The position numbers and the translations under genes were made by a program. Below are positions 1-8,436 of a DNA stretch of 39,105 bases, in pieces. Location of the stretch: NCBI RefSeq assembly GCF_016836705.1, contig NZ_JAFCGY010000044.1, positions 1 to 39,105 of the forward strand, read 5' to 3'. The notes below the pieces were generated by a model. That model worked only from the letters and a program-made list of their open reading frames with translations. It had not been told where the DNA came from and did not search any database. The first letter of the stretch is position 1. Each line of letters begins with the position of its first letter. This DNA is from Mesorhizobium caraganae. Lineage in GTDB: Bacteria; Pseudomonadota; Alphaproteobacteria; Rhizobiales; Rhizobiaceae.

Positions 1-173
1 CATCTAGGCCCGCGCTCAGATATCCGCGCGCAAAAGGCCGGACATATGAGCGCAAGCGATCCGATCAAACTATCTCACCAAGCCTTGCAAGCAGGGGGCC
101 GTCCACATATGAGCACCGGAAGCGCAGAAAACGCCATCAGATGACCGCCGGAGTAGAATTTCGAAACGGTCTC

Positions 174-749
174 TCAGGCCTTTTTGCCGTGCCTGACCAA
201 GTCCTGGGCGACCGACAGGCTCACCATTTCAGCCAGTTCGCGCGCGGCGCGGTTCTCGGCGTCGAGCTGCGCACGGTAGGAAGCGAACTCCTGCCTTGGC
301 TTGTCGAAGGATGACGGGATCGAGCGCTTGCCGGTTGCGATGACCGCACCGGTCTTGGCATCGGTCAGCACATAGTTCGCCGTCAGCGTCACCGTGCCTG
401 CGGTCGGCTCATCCTCGTCGGTCTGGACCTGCACCACCGCGGCCGATTCGACCAGTTCGGTGACGCCGAGATCGAGCATGTAGACCGGAGCTGGCGGCTC
501 GCCGGCGCCCTGGCCAAAGGCAAAGATCAGATTGTTGCGGACCTGCTGGGCGTAGCGGGTCTTGACCGGCTTGACCGCGATCGACGCCAGTTCGGCTGAA
601 GCGCTGACGGTCGAGCCTGCCGTCAACGGCGCGCTGGAATAGAGCGGCCTGACCGTGCAGGCCGAAACCAGCGCCATCGAGGCGACCATGCCGTATAGCG
701 CGGCGCGGCGCAGCAAATGCGTCGTCTTTTCCAGATCAGGCAACGACAT
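174..749 (-). CDS. lptE: LPS-assembly lipoprotein LptE
   Basis: A 191-residue outer-membrane lipoprotein. The N-terminus has basic residues, a hydrophobic stretch (about 17-30) and a lipobox ending Val-Ser-Ala-Cys, with Cys31 as the expected lipidation site. The next residues, TVRPLYSS, resemble the start of mature alphaproteobacterial LptE proteins. LptE plugs the LptD barrel that places lipopolysaccharide in the outer leaflet. The start lies 14 bases inside the end of leuS, so the two are almost certainly co-transcribed and perhaps translationally coupled; leuS-lptE adjacency is common in Rhizobiales. The family diverges strongly in sequence, so the call rests on lipobox, size and neighbour. 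Confidence 0.85.
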   Translation of the reverse strand: MSLPDLEKTTHLLRRAALYGMVASMALVSACTVRPLYSSAPLTAGSTVSASAELASIAVKPVKTRYAQQVRNNLIFAFGQGAGEPPAPVYMLDLGVTELVESAAVVQVQTDEDEPTAGTVTLTANYVLTDAKTGAVIATGKRSIPSSFDKPRQEFASYRAQLDAENRAARELAEMVSLSVAQDLVRHGKKA

Positions 750-3378
750 TGACGATCCTCTGCGGCACGATGATCACCTTGCGGGGCGCCTTACCTTCCA
801 GCGCTTTTTGCACGAAGTCGAGGGCCAGCACCGCTTTTTCGACCGCACCTTGGTCCGCGTCGCGGGCAATTGTCAAATCCCCACGCTTCTTGCCGTTGAC
901 CTGGACCGGCAGCACGATCTCGTTGTCGACGACCAGCGCCGGATCGTAGACCGGCCACGGCCGTTCGGCGACCAGATCGGTGCCGCCCAGCGTGTGCCAG
1001 CACTCCTCCGCCAGATGCGGCATGACCGGCGCAACCACATGCACCAGGATCTCCACGGCCTCGCGGCAGGCGCCTTTGAGCCCTGCATCGGCCTTGCCCT
1101 CGGCGACGTCATTGAGCGGCGTGGTCAAGGCGTTGGCCAACTCGTAGATGCGGGCGATGGCGCGGTTGAAGCCGAGCTTCTCGATGTCCTCGCCGATGGC
1201 CTTCAGGATCTTGTGCGCGGCCTTGGAAACGGCGCCGGCCTCGCTCTCCTTCGCCGCCTGCGGCTTGACGCCGTCGAGCGTCTCGGCGGCGATCGACACC
1301 AGGCGCCAGACGCGCTGAATGAAGCGATGCGCGCCGGCGGCGCCATCGTCTGTCCATTCGACGTCGCGCTCGGGCGGCGAATCCGACAGCATGAACCAGC
1401 GCGCGGTGTCGGCGCCGTAACCGTCGGTGATGTCTTCCGGGCTCACCGTGTTCTTCTTCGACTTCGACATCTTTTCGAGCGAGCCGATCGCCGCCTCTTC
1501 GCCGGTGGCGATCTCGATGGCGCGGCGCTTGCCGCCGGCATCCTCGATCCTGACTTCACTTGGCGACAGCCAGCGTCCATTGGACGAGGCGCCGCCGACG
1601 CGGTAGGTCTCGTGCACCACCATGCCTTGCGTGAACAGGCCCTTGAACGGCTCGGCGAGATCGAGATGCCCGGTCTCGCGCATGGCGCGGGTGAAGAAGC
1701 GCGAATAGAGCAGATGCAGGATCGCATGCTCGATGCCGCCAATATACTGGTCGACCGCCAGCCAGTCATCGGCCGCCTTCGGCTCGGTTGGCTCGTTGGC
1801 CCAGGGCGCGGTAAAGCGCGCGAAATACCAGGACGAATCGACGAACGTGTCCATCGTGTCGGTCTCGCGCCGCGCATCCCTGCCGCATTGCGGGCATTTG
1901 ACATGCCGCCAGGTCGGGTGACGGTCGAGCGGGTTGCCGGGACGGTCGAACTCGATGTCGTCGGGCAGCTTGACCGGCAGGTCGGCCTTCGGCACCGGCA
2001 CCACGCCGCAATCCTCGCAATGGATCATCGGGATCGGGCAGCCCCAATAGCGCTGGCGCGAAATGCCCCAGTCGCGCAGGCGGAAGTTCACCTTGCGCTC
2101 GGCCATCGGCCGGCCACCGATGCTTTTCTGCTCCAAAAGCTTTGCGACTTCGTCGAACGCCTGCTCCGGCTTCATGCCGTCGAGGAAGCGCGAATTGATC
2201 ATCACGCCGTCATCGACATAGGCCTCTTCCGTGATCTGGAAGCTCTTTGCGTCGGCATCTTCCGGCATCACCACCGGGATGACCGGCAGGCCGTATTTGT
2301 TGGCGAAGTCGAGGTCGCGCTGGTCGCCCGACGGGCAGCCGAAAATGGCGCCGGTGCCGTATTCCATCAGCACGAAATTGGCGACATAGACCGGCAGCGT
2401 CCACGAGTCGTCGAACGGATGGACGACGCGGATGCCGGTGTCGAAGCCCTTCTTCTCGGCCGTCTCCAGTGCAGCCACCGACGTGCCCATATGGCGCACC
2501 TCGTCGATGAACTTGGCCAGCTCGACATTGCTCTCCGCCGCCTTTTTGGCCAGCGGATGATCGGCGGCAACTGCCATGAAGGAAGCGCCGAAGATGGTGT
2601 CGGGCCTGGTCGTGTAAACTTCCAGCTCGTGCGTGTCGCCACCAATCTTGCTGGAACTTGGTGCTGCCAGCGGCCAGCGGATCAGCAGCCCTTCGGACCG
2701 GCCGATCCAGTTCTGCTGCATCAGCTTGACCTTTTCCGGCCACTCGCCGAGACCGTTCAGCGAATCCAGCAGATCCTGCGCATAATCGGTGATCTTGAAG
2801 AACCACTGCGTCAGCTCACGCTGTTCGACCAGCGCGCCGGAGCGCCAGCCGCGCCCGTCAATGACCTGCTCGTTGGCGAGCACCGTCATGTCCTCCGGGT
2901 CCCAGTTGACCTTGGAGGATTTGCGCGTCACCAGCCCCTTCTCGACGAAATCGAGGAACAGCATCTGCTGGCGGTGGTAATAGTCGACGTCGCAGGTGGC
3001 GAATTCGCGCGCCCAGTCCAGCGACAAGCCCATCATCTTGAGCTGTTCGCGCATGGCGGCGATGTTGGCGTAGGTCCATTCCTTGGGATGGACCTTGTTC
3101 TGCATCGCCGCATTTTCGGCCGGCATGCCGAAGGCATCCCAGCCCATCGGGTGCAGCACGTTGAAACCCTTGGCCCGCTTGTAGCGCGCCACCACGTCGC
3201 CCATCGTGTAGTTGCGGGTATGGCCGATATGGATCTTCCCCGACGGATAGGGGAACATCTCCAGCACATAGTATTTCGGCTTCGGGTCGTCATTGTGCGC
3301 TTCGAACAGCTTCTTTTCGGCCCAGGCTTTCTGCCATTTGGGCTCTGACGCGCGCGGATTGTATCGTTCGGTTGCCAT
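736..3378 (-). CDS. leuS: Leucine--tRNA ligase
   Basis: Class I aminoacyl-tRNA synthetase that charges tRNA-Leu in the cytoplasm; 880 residues, normal for bacterial LeuRS. The ATP-binding HIGH motif is at residues 50-53 (within PYPSGKIHIGH) and KMSKS is at 636-640. Between them lies the long CP1 insertion expected to hold the editing domain, followed by CxxC-type zinc-ribbon elements (HCEDCG, CPQCG). The C-terminal anticodon-binding and leucine-specific parts look complete. The open frame extends about 220 codons upstream, but homologous sequence begins at MATERYNPRASEPKWQ, so ATG 3378 is chosen. The Shine-Dalgarno before it is weak. It is divergent from the YggS gene, and 147 bases between the two starts must hold both promoters. 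Confidence 0.97.
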   Translation of the reverse strand: MATERYNPRASEPKWQKAWAEKKLFEAHNDDPKPKYYVLEMFPYPSGKIHIGHTRNYTMGDVVARYKRAKGFNVLHPMGWDAFGMPAENAAMQNKVHPKEWTYANIAAMREQLKMMGLSLDWAREFATCDVDYYHRQQMLFLDFVEKGLVTRKSSKVNWDPEDMTVLANEQVIDGRGWRSGALVEQRELTQWFFKITDYAQDLLDSLNGLGEWPEKVKLMQQNWIGRSEGLLIRWPLAAPSSSKIGGDTHELEVYTTRPDTIFGASFMAVAADHPLAKKAAESNVELAKFIDEVRHMGTSVAALETAEKKGFDTGIRVVHPFDDSWTLPVYVANFVLMEYGTGAIFGCPSGDQRDLDFANKYGLPVIPVVMPEDADAKSFQITEEAYVDDGVMINSRFLDGMKPEQAFDEVAKLLEQKSIGGRPMAERKVNFRLRDWGISRQRYWGCPIPMIHCEDCGVVPVPKADLPVKLPDDIEFDRPGNPLDRHPTWRHVKCPQCGRDARRETDTMDTFVDSSWYFARFTAPWANEPTEPKAADDWLAVDQYIGGIEHAILHLLYSRFFTRAMRETGHLDLAEPFKGLFTQGMVVHETYRVGGASSNGRWLSPSEVRIEDAGGKRRAIEIATGEEAAIGSLEKMSKSKKNTVSPEDITDGYGADTARWFMLSDSPPERDVEWTDDGAAGAHRFIQRVWRLVSIAAETLDGVKPQAAKESEAGAVSKAAHKILKAIGEDIEKLGFNRAIARIYELANALTTPLNDVAEGKADAGLKGACREAVEILVHVVAPVMPHLAEECWHTLGGTDLVAERPWPVYDPALVVDNEIVLPVQVNGKKRGDLTIARDADQGAVEKAVLALDFVQKALEGKAPRKVIIVPQRIVNVVA

Positions 3379-3525
3379 CGGATGATTTTCACTTAAAAGC
3401 AGGCGCAAGCCGCCGGACAAGGCCCGGTGGCCGAGGTAAATGTCGTCGCGGTGTTCACCATGGATTGCCGGACCCGTCAACTGCGGCGAGCCGGCGAGGG
3501 CTAGAAAGACAGGCAGGATATAGGC

Positions 3526-4188
3526 ATGGCCAGCGCCGTCGAACAGTTTTTCGCCGTCAAGACAAGGATCGCCACTGCAGAGCGCGAAGCCGGCCGCGAC
3601 GCCGGTTCCGTGACGCTGGTTGCCGTGTCGAAGACTTTTGAGGCCGACGCCATCCGCCCGGTCATCGAAGCCGGCCAGCGCGTCTTCGGCGAAAACCGCG
3701 TCCAGGAGGCGCAGGCCAAATGGCCGGCACTGAAACAGGAATTCCCCGACATCGAGCTGCACCTCATCGGCCCGCTGCAGTCGAACAAGGCGAAGGAAGC
3801 GGTCGCTTTGGCCGACGTCATCGAGACCGTCGACCGCGAGAAGATCGCCGCCGACCTTGCCAAAGAGATCGCCAGGCAAGGCCGGACGCCAAAACTCTAT
3901 GTCCAGGTCAACACCGGTTCGGAGCCGCAGAAGGCCGGCATCGAGCCGCGTGACGCCGTCGCCTTTGTTGCTCATTGCCGCGACATTCACGGGCTGGCCA
4001 TCGAAGGCCTGATGTGCATCCCGCCGGCGGACGAAAACCCCGGCCCGCATTTCGCTTTGCTGGAAAAGCTGGCGCGCGAAGCAGGCGTCGCCAAACTGTC
4101 GATGGGCATGTCCGGCGATTATGAAACAGCCATCGCCTTCGGTGCCACCAGCGTCCGCGTCGGCTCGGCGATCTTCGGCAGTCGGTAG
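3526..4188 (+). CDS. YggS/PLPBP-family pyridoxal phosphate homeostasis protein
   Basis: A 220-residue single-domain alanine racemase-like TIM-barrel protein that binds pyridoxal 5'-phosphate without a known catalytic reaction. The family controls vitamin B6 and keto-acid/amino-acid balance in the cytosol. The PLP lysine is Lys36 in LVAVSKTF; further family signatures are FGENRVQEAQAKW, LHLIGPLQSNK, VNTGSEPQKAG and the C-terminal LSMGMSGDYETAIAFGATSVRVGSAIFG. It is full length. A purine-rich segment (GGCAGGA) precedes the ATG. It stands alone on the plus strand, divergent from leuS and followed by a toxin-antitoxin pair. Confidence 0.94.
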   Translation: MASAVEQFFAVKTRIATAEREAGRDAGSVTLVAVSKTFEADAIRPVIEAGQRVFGENRVQEAQAKWPALKQEFPDIELHLIGPLQSNKAKEAVALADVIETVDREKIAADLAKEIARQGRTPKLYVQVNTGSEPQKAGIEPRDAVAFVAHCRDIHGLAIEGLMCIPPADENPGPHFALLEKLAREAGVAKLSMGMSGDYETAIAFGATSVRVGSAIFGSR

Positions 4189-4233
4189 TTTCTCCCAGCA
4201 CTCCTTGCCGCGTCGTCGGCCGAATGCTATATC

Positions 4234-4249
4234 TAGCCAAGCTAGCTAG
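4234..4249. promoter_or_regulatory. Palindromic operator-like site before the toxin-antitoxin pair
   Basis: Ten bases before the antitoxin start there are overlapping dyads: TAGC-CAA-GCTA (4234-4244) and CTAGCTAG (4242-4249). Phd/YefM-type antitoxins normally repress their own promoter by binding short palindromes in this position, so autoregulation is inferred; no footprint is available. Confidence 0.5.
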
Positions 4250-4258
4250 GAAGCATCT

Positions 4259-4513
4259 ATGAACTGGCACCTTCAGGACGCAAAGAATAATTTCTCCAAG
4301 GTGGTTCAACGCGCGCGCAGCGAGGGACCACAGACGGTGACGTTGCGCGGCGAGCGTGCCGCAGTGGTGCTTTCCGCCGAAGATTATGACCGTCTGGCCG
4401 GAAAGAAGAAGTCGTTGGCCGAGTATCTTTTGACCGGCCCGGTTTGGGATGATGATTTCGCCGAGGAGGTCAACCGCCGCCCGGATACGATGATCAGAGA
4501 TGTCGACCTCTGA
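4259..4513 (+). CDS. Type II antitoxin, Phd/YefM family
   Basis: An 84-residue protein beginning MNWHLQDAKNNFSKVVQRA, the classical Phd/YefM DNA-binding N-terminus, with VTLRGERAAVVLSAEDYDRL completing the family fold. The C-terminal third (about 55-84: KSLAEYLLTGPVWDDDF and onward) is acidic and probably disordered, as expected for the segment that wraps and neutralises the toxin. Its stop overlaps the toxin ATG (sequence TGATG), so translation is coupled. It likely represses the operon alone or with the toxin through the palindromes just upstream. Confidence 0.9.
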   Translation: MNWHLQDAKNNFSKVVQRARSEGPQTVTLRGERAAVVLSAEDYDRLAGKKKSLAEYLLTGPVWDDDFAEEVNRRPDTMIRDVDL

Positions 4514-4914
4514 TGTATCTGCTCGATACGAACATCGTTTCGGATGTGCAGAGGCGACTACCCAAGCCCACCGAATGGCTGGCTTCGGTGGATCCCACAT
4601 CGGTGAGTCTCAGCGTCATAACGCTTGGAGAGATCGAGCGTGGGATCATCAAGTTGCGCAAGGTCGATTCCGAAAAGGCAACACGCCTCGATCTATGGCT
4701 ACGCGAGCTTCGGCGCGACAATGCCGACCGTATTCTTGCTGTCACGGAAGATGTCGCGTTGGCTTGGGGCCGCATCACCGCCGGTCGCACGCGAGGCAGC
4801 GCGGACACACTCATTGCAGCAACCGCGCTCGTCCATGATCTCATTCTTGTGACGCGCAACGTCACTGACTTCGATGATACAGGCGTGACGGTGCTCAACC
4901 CTTGGGACGACTGA
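4513..4914 (+). CDS. Type II toxin, VapC/FitB-type PIN-domain ribonuclease
   Basis: A 133-residue PIN-domain protein starting MYLLDTNIVSD. The acidic metal-binding residues can be placed at Asp5, Glu40 (TLGEIERGI), Asp98 (GSADTLIAATAL) and Asp119/Asp121 (NVTDFDD). Characterised VapC/FitB members are Mg-dependent endoribonucleases, mostly acting on tRNA or rRNA; the target here cannot be read from sequence. The start overlaps the antitoxin stop. The order antitoxin-toxin and the sizes are typical. All active-site residues are present, so the toxin looks functional. Confidence 0.92.
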   Translation: MYLLDTNIVSDVQRRLPKPTEWLASVDPTSVSLSVITLGEIERGIIKLRKVDSEKATRLDLWLRELRRDNADRILAVTEDVALAWGRITAGRTRGSADTLIAATALVHDLILVTRNVTDFDDTGVTVLNPWDD

Positions 4915-5048
4915 CTGCCTCCGCTACCTGACGCACGCGAGCCGGCATGGTTGGACCAATCGAGAGTCCATCATTGCGCCACGACTAGAAACGAAACGTA
5001 CCGTTCCTATTTGCTTGGCGTCATCATAATTCTGCTGGAGCCGCCACC

Positions 5049-6093
5049 ATGCGCTACAACCAACTCGGGAATACGGGGGTGTTCGTCTCCGAACTCTGCC
5101 TCGGCACCATGACTTTCGGCGCCGCCGGCGAGAATGCCCAATGGGGCCTCATCGCCAGTCTCGACCAGAAGGGCGTCAACGACATCGTTGCCCGCTCCAT
5201 CGCCGCCGGCGTCAATTTCTTCGACACGGCCGACGTCTATTCGTTCGGCCAGTCCGAGCGTCTGCTCGGCCAGTCGCTCAGGGATCTCGGCGTCAAGCGC
5301 TCGGACGTCATCATCGCCACCAAGGTGCATGGCGCCATGGGCCAGGGCCCGAACGAGCGCGGCTCGTCGCGCGGCCACATCATGGATTCGGTCGACGCCA
5401 GCCTGGAGCGGCTGCAGCTCGACCATATCGACCTCTACCAGTTGCACGGCACCGACACGGTGACGCCGATCGACGAGACGCTGCGGGCGCTGGACGATCT
5501 CGTCGCCAGCGGCAAGGTTCGCTATGTCGGCGTCTCCAACTGGCAGGCCTGGCGCATCGCCAAGGCGCTGGGCATTGCCGAGCGCAAGGGCTTTTCCCGC
5601 TTCGAGACCATCCAGTCCTATTATTCGATCGCCGGCCGCGACCTCGAGCGCGAGATCGTGCCGCTCATCAACGAGGAGAAGCTCGGGCTGATGGTGTGGT
5701 CGCCGATGGCCGGTGGCCTGCTGTCGGGCAAATACGGCCCCGGCGCGCCCGGCAACGGCGAAGGCCGCCGCGCCGCCTTCAACTTCCCGCCGGTCAATGA
5801 GGATCGCGCCTGCTGTCGCCGTCATGCGCGACATCGCCAAGAAGCACGACGTCAGCGTCGCCACGGTGGCGCTCGGCTATGTGCTGGCCAAACCCTTCGT
5901 CATGAGCGTCATCATCGGCGCCAGCCGCATGGAGCAGCTGGAACAGAACCTTGCTGCGGCCGATGTGAAGCTCGACGTCGACGATCTCGTCAAACTGGAC
6001 GAGGTCAGCGCGCTGCCCTCCGAATATCCCGGCTGGATGCTGGAGCGTCAGGGCGCCGGCCGCCGCCCGGCGCCATTCGTGCCGAAGAAGTAG
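5049..6093 (+). pseudogene. Aldo/keto reductase, frameshifted
   Basis: The first frame (5049 to about 5810) encodes roughly 254 residues of an NADP-dependent aldo/keto reductase (AKR): NFFDTADVYSFG with the catalytic Asp and Tyr, IIATKV with the Lys, and LYQLHG with the His. After NEDRA at 5810 the homology jumps to the +1 frame (AVMRDIAKKHDVSVATVAL, then VIIGASRMEQLEQNLAA) and continues to the normal end at 6093. Two bases appear to be missing near 5811-5814; restoring GG would give DRAWAVAVMRDIA. In the original frame translation runs into unrelated sequence. The loss removes the C-terminal cofactor-binding loop, so the gene is inactive unless this is a sequencing error. Upstream AACG-TAC-CGTT (4995-5005) may be a TetR-like operator. 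Confidence 0.85.
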
Positions 6094-6105
6094 GCGCATC
6101 TCGGC

Positions 6106-6142
6106 CTGATGCTTCGGGAGCCATTTGGCTCCCGAACATCAG
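6106..6142. terminator. Long hairpin between convergent genes, probable bidirectional terminator
   Basis: TTCGGGAGCC-ATTT-GGCTCCCGAA is a perfect 10-bp stem. It extends with CTGATG/CATCAG to 16 bp with one bulged C. It fills the space between the end of the aldo/keto reductase remnant and the stop codon of the LysR gene. There is no clear T tract, so terminator function is inferred from position and stability. Confidence 0.6.
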
Positions 6143-7051
6143 TCAGGCCATCCGCACGCTCTCAACCAGAAAGTCGAGAAAGGCCCGCACCCGTGCCGGC
6201 AAATGCCGGCCCTGGCCGACATAGACGGCGTGGCTAGGCTCCTCGTCGCCCGGATTGAAATCCTCCACCAGCGCCGTCAGCCGGCCCGCCGCAATGTCAT
6301 CAGCCACGTGCCAATGTGCCAGCCGGGCGATGCCGGCGCCGGCAACCGCCATCAGCCGCATCGACTCACCATCGCTGACCACCGTGTTTCCCATTATCGG
6401 CACCGTGACGGTGTTGCCGGCTGCGTCGACGAACTGCCAGCCATCGACATGCCGGACAAAGCCGAAAGCCATGCGATTGTGCCGGTCGAGATCGGCAGGT
6501 GTCAGCGGCGTGCCATGCGTCCCGAGGTAGGAGGGTGCTGCAACGACCACCATCCGGCATTGCCCGAGCTTGCGCGCCACCAGCCGCGATTCGCCGAGCG
6601 GACCGGCGCGGATGGCGACGTCGGCGCGCTCCTGCATCAGGTCGATGACGCTGTCGGTCAGCACCAGATCGACCGAGATCTCGGGGTAGCGTTCGAGGAA
6701 GCGCGGCAGCAGCGGGATCAGCCGGTGCACCCCGAAGGGCACATAGCTGTTGACGCGCAGCCGTCCGCGCGGTGCCGCACCCACGGCGGCCTCGCGCTCG
6801 GCCGCCGCCATGTCGGCCAGGATGCGCAGCCCGCTGTCGTAGAAGGCCGTCCCTTCCGGCGTCAGCTGCAGCTTGCGCGTCGAGCGGCTGACCAGCCGCG
6901 CCCCGAGCCTTGCCTCCAGCCGCGCGATCAGTTTGCTGACCGCCGACGGCGTCATGCGCAGCGCGCGAGCGGCAGCCGAAAAGCTGCCCGTCTCGACAAC
7001 GCGCACGAACACTTCGATCTCGCCGGAGCGATTGACGTCGGGCCTGGCCAT
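6143..7051 (-). CDS. LysR-family transcriptional regulator
   Basis: A 302-residue LysR-type regulator. The N-terminal winged helix-turn-helix is at about residues 8-66 (FVRVVETGSFSAAARAL, then TPSAVSKLIARLE), followed by the periplasmic-binding-like effector domain (LRVNSYVPFGVHRLIPLLP and onward). The start at 7051 is preferred because homology begins there; the frame continues about 21 codons upstream into the intergenic dyad. It is divergent from an MFS efflux permease with a perfect inverted repeat directly before its start, the standard layout of a LysR regulator controlling itself and its neighbour. The effector is unknown. Confidence 0.93.
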   Translation of the reverse strand: MARPDVNRSGEIEVFVRVVETGSFSAAARALRMTPSAVSKLIARLEARLGARLVSRSTRKLQLTPEGTAFYDSGLRILADMAAAEREAAVGAAPRGRLRVNSYVPFGVHRLIPLLPRFLERYPEISVDLVLTDSVIDLMQERADVAIRAGPLGESRLVARKLGQCRMVVVAAPSYLGTHGTPLTPADLDRHNRMAFGFVRHVDGWQFVDAAGNTVTVPIMGNTVVSDGESMRLMAVAGAGIARLAHWHVADDIAAGRLTALVEDFNPGDEEPSHAVYVGQGRHLPARVRAFLDFLVESVRMA

Positions 7052-7070
7052 CTGTGAATCTATTTCACAG
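7052..7070. promoter_or_regulatory. LysR-type operator dyad (T-N11-A)
   Basis: CTGTGAATCTATTTCACAG is a perfect inverted repeat with 7-bp arms and a 5-bp spacer. It contains a T-N11-A core (the LysR box pattern) and abuts the LysR start codon in the gap shared with the divergent MFS gene. It is likely the autoregulatory/activation site; binding is inferred. Confidence 0.65.
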
Positions 7071-7176
7071 GAAATATGCCTAAGGCAAGTCTGGTTCACA
7101 AGGCGTGGGTGCACGATCTCTTGGGTCGGGGCGCGGATTGGACAAGGCGCTCATCGTCTTGGAAGTGGAAACCGCC

Positions 7177-8370
7177 ATGCCTCTTGCTCTCTATGCCCTC
7201 GCCGCCGGTGCCTTCGGCATCGGTGTCACCGAATTCGTCATCATGGGCCTGCTGATCGATGTCAGCAAAGATCTCGGCGTCTCGATCTCGGCGGCCGGCC
7301 AGCTGATTTCAGGCTATGCACTTGGCGTCGTCATCGGCGCGCCGCTGTTGACCATCGCCACCGGCAACTGGCCGCGCAAGACCGTGCTCTTGGCCCTGAT
7401 AGCGATCTTCACGCTGGGCAACCTCGCCTGTGCGCTGGCGCCAGACTACTGGACGCTGATGGGCGCCCGCATCATCACCGCCTTTGCCCACGGCACCTTC
7501 TTCGGCGTCGGCTCGGTGGTCGCCACCGGTCTGGTCGCACCCAACAAGAAGGCCTCGGCGATCGCGCTGATGTTCACCGGCCTGACCATCGCCAACATTC
7601 TCGGCGTCCCCTTCGGCACATGGCTCGGCCAGGCCGTCGGCTGGCGCGCCACCTTCTGGGCCGTAACCCTGGTCGGTTTGGCCGCCTTCGCCGTCATCCT
7701 CCTTCTGGTGCCACGCAGCCAGGAAGCCCCCGAAAAGACCAATTTGCGCGCCGACCTCGCCGTGCTGCGCCGCACGCCGGTGCTGCTCGGCCTTGCCACC
7801 ACCGTGCTCGGCTATGCCGGCGTCTTCGCCGTCTTCACCTACATCGCCCCATTGCTGACCGAGATCAGCGGCTTCAAGGAAGCGGCGGTGTCGCCGATCC
7901 TGCTCGTCTTCGGTGGCGGTCTCATCGCCGGCAATCTGCTTGGCGGCAAGGTCGCTGACCGCTGGCTGGTACCGGCGGTGCTCGGCAGCCTCGCGGTGCT
8001 GGTGCTGGTGCTGGCAACCATGACCTTTGCCGTCCACAGCCAGGTCCTGGCCGTGATCTATGTCGGCCTGCTGGGTGCCGCAGCCTTCGCCACCGTGGCA
8101 CCGCTGCAGATGTGGGTGCTGGAAAAGGCGCAAGGTGCCGGCCAGAGCCTTGCCTCGTCCTTCAACATCGCCGCCTTTAATCTCGGCAATGCCGCCGGCG
8201 CCTGGCTCGGCGGCGCGGTGATTGCCCATGGCCTCGGCCTCGGCTCGCTGACCTGGGTCGCCGCCTTGCTGCCGGTCGCGGCACTCGGCGTCGCCGCCCT
8301 GGCGCTGCGCCTCGACAGAAACGGCGAGCGATTGGTGCCGGCCGCCGTCTGCCCAAGCGCCGCGGAGTGA
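7177..8370 (+). CDS. MFS drug/sugar efflux permease (AraJ/YdhP-like, DHA1 family)
   Basis: A 397-residue inner-membrane protein with about 12 hydrophobic segments. The beginning ALYALAAGAFGIGVTEFVIMGLL is characteristic of the AraJ/YdhP/PbuE branch of drug:H+ antiporters. A central hydrophilic loop (RSQEAPEKTNLRADLAVL, about residues 182-205) separates the two six-helix halves. ATG 7177 starts exactly at the first helix; the frame is open further upstream, but that part has no homology. The divergent LysR gene and the shared dyad suggest induction by a compound that the pump exports. The substrate cannot be told from sequence. Confidence 0.9.
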   Translation: MPLALYALAAGAFGIGVTEFVIMGLLIDVSKDLGVSISAAGQLISGYALGVVIGAPLLTIATGNWPRKTVLLALIAIFTLGNLACALAPDYWTLMGARIITAFAHGTFFGVGSVVATGLVAPNKKASAIALMFTGLTIANILGVPFGTWLGQAVGWRATFWAVTLVGLAAFAVILLLVPRSQEAPEKTNLRADLAVLRRTPVLLGLATTVLGYAGVFAVFTYIAPLLTEISGFKEAAVSPILLVFGGGLIAGNLLGGKVADRWLVPAVLGSLAVLVLVLATMTFAVHSQVLAVIYVGLLGAAAFATVAPLQMWVLEKAQGAGQSLASSFNIAAFNLGNAAGAWLGGAVIAHGLGLGSLTWVAALLPVAALGVAALALRLDRNGERLVPAAVCPSAAE

Positions 8371-8436
8371 CCGCGGCTCCGAAACATCCCGACCCCGACA
8401 GAAAGCCAAGACACGAACCCAACAGGAGAAACCGTT

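Noticed and set aside
46..144. Plus-strand 32-codon frame starting MSASDPIKLSHQ
   Set aside because: An AAGG lies in a fair position, but the frame includes both copies of the CATATGAGC repeat, and no product is recognised. Not enough to call a gene.
655..3348. Long plus-strand open frame (897 codons) opposite leuS
   Set aside because: It is a shadow of a GC-rich gene. The product is rich in Arg, His and Gly with no known fold, and leuS on the other strand is complete with all motifs.
4915..5048. Possible gene between the toxin and the reductase remnant
   Set aside because: Only 134 bases, no conserved frame; just a small AACG-TAC-CGTT dyad is visible.
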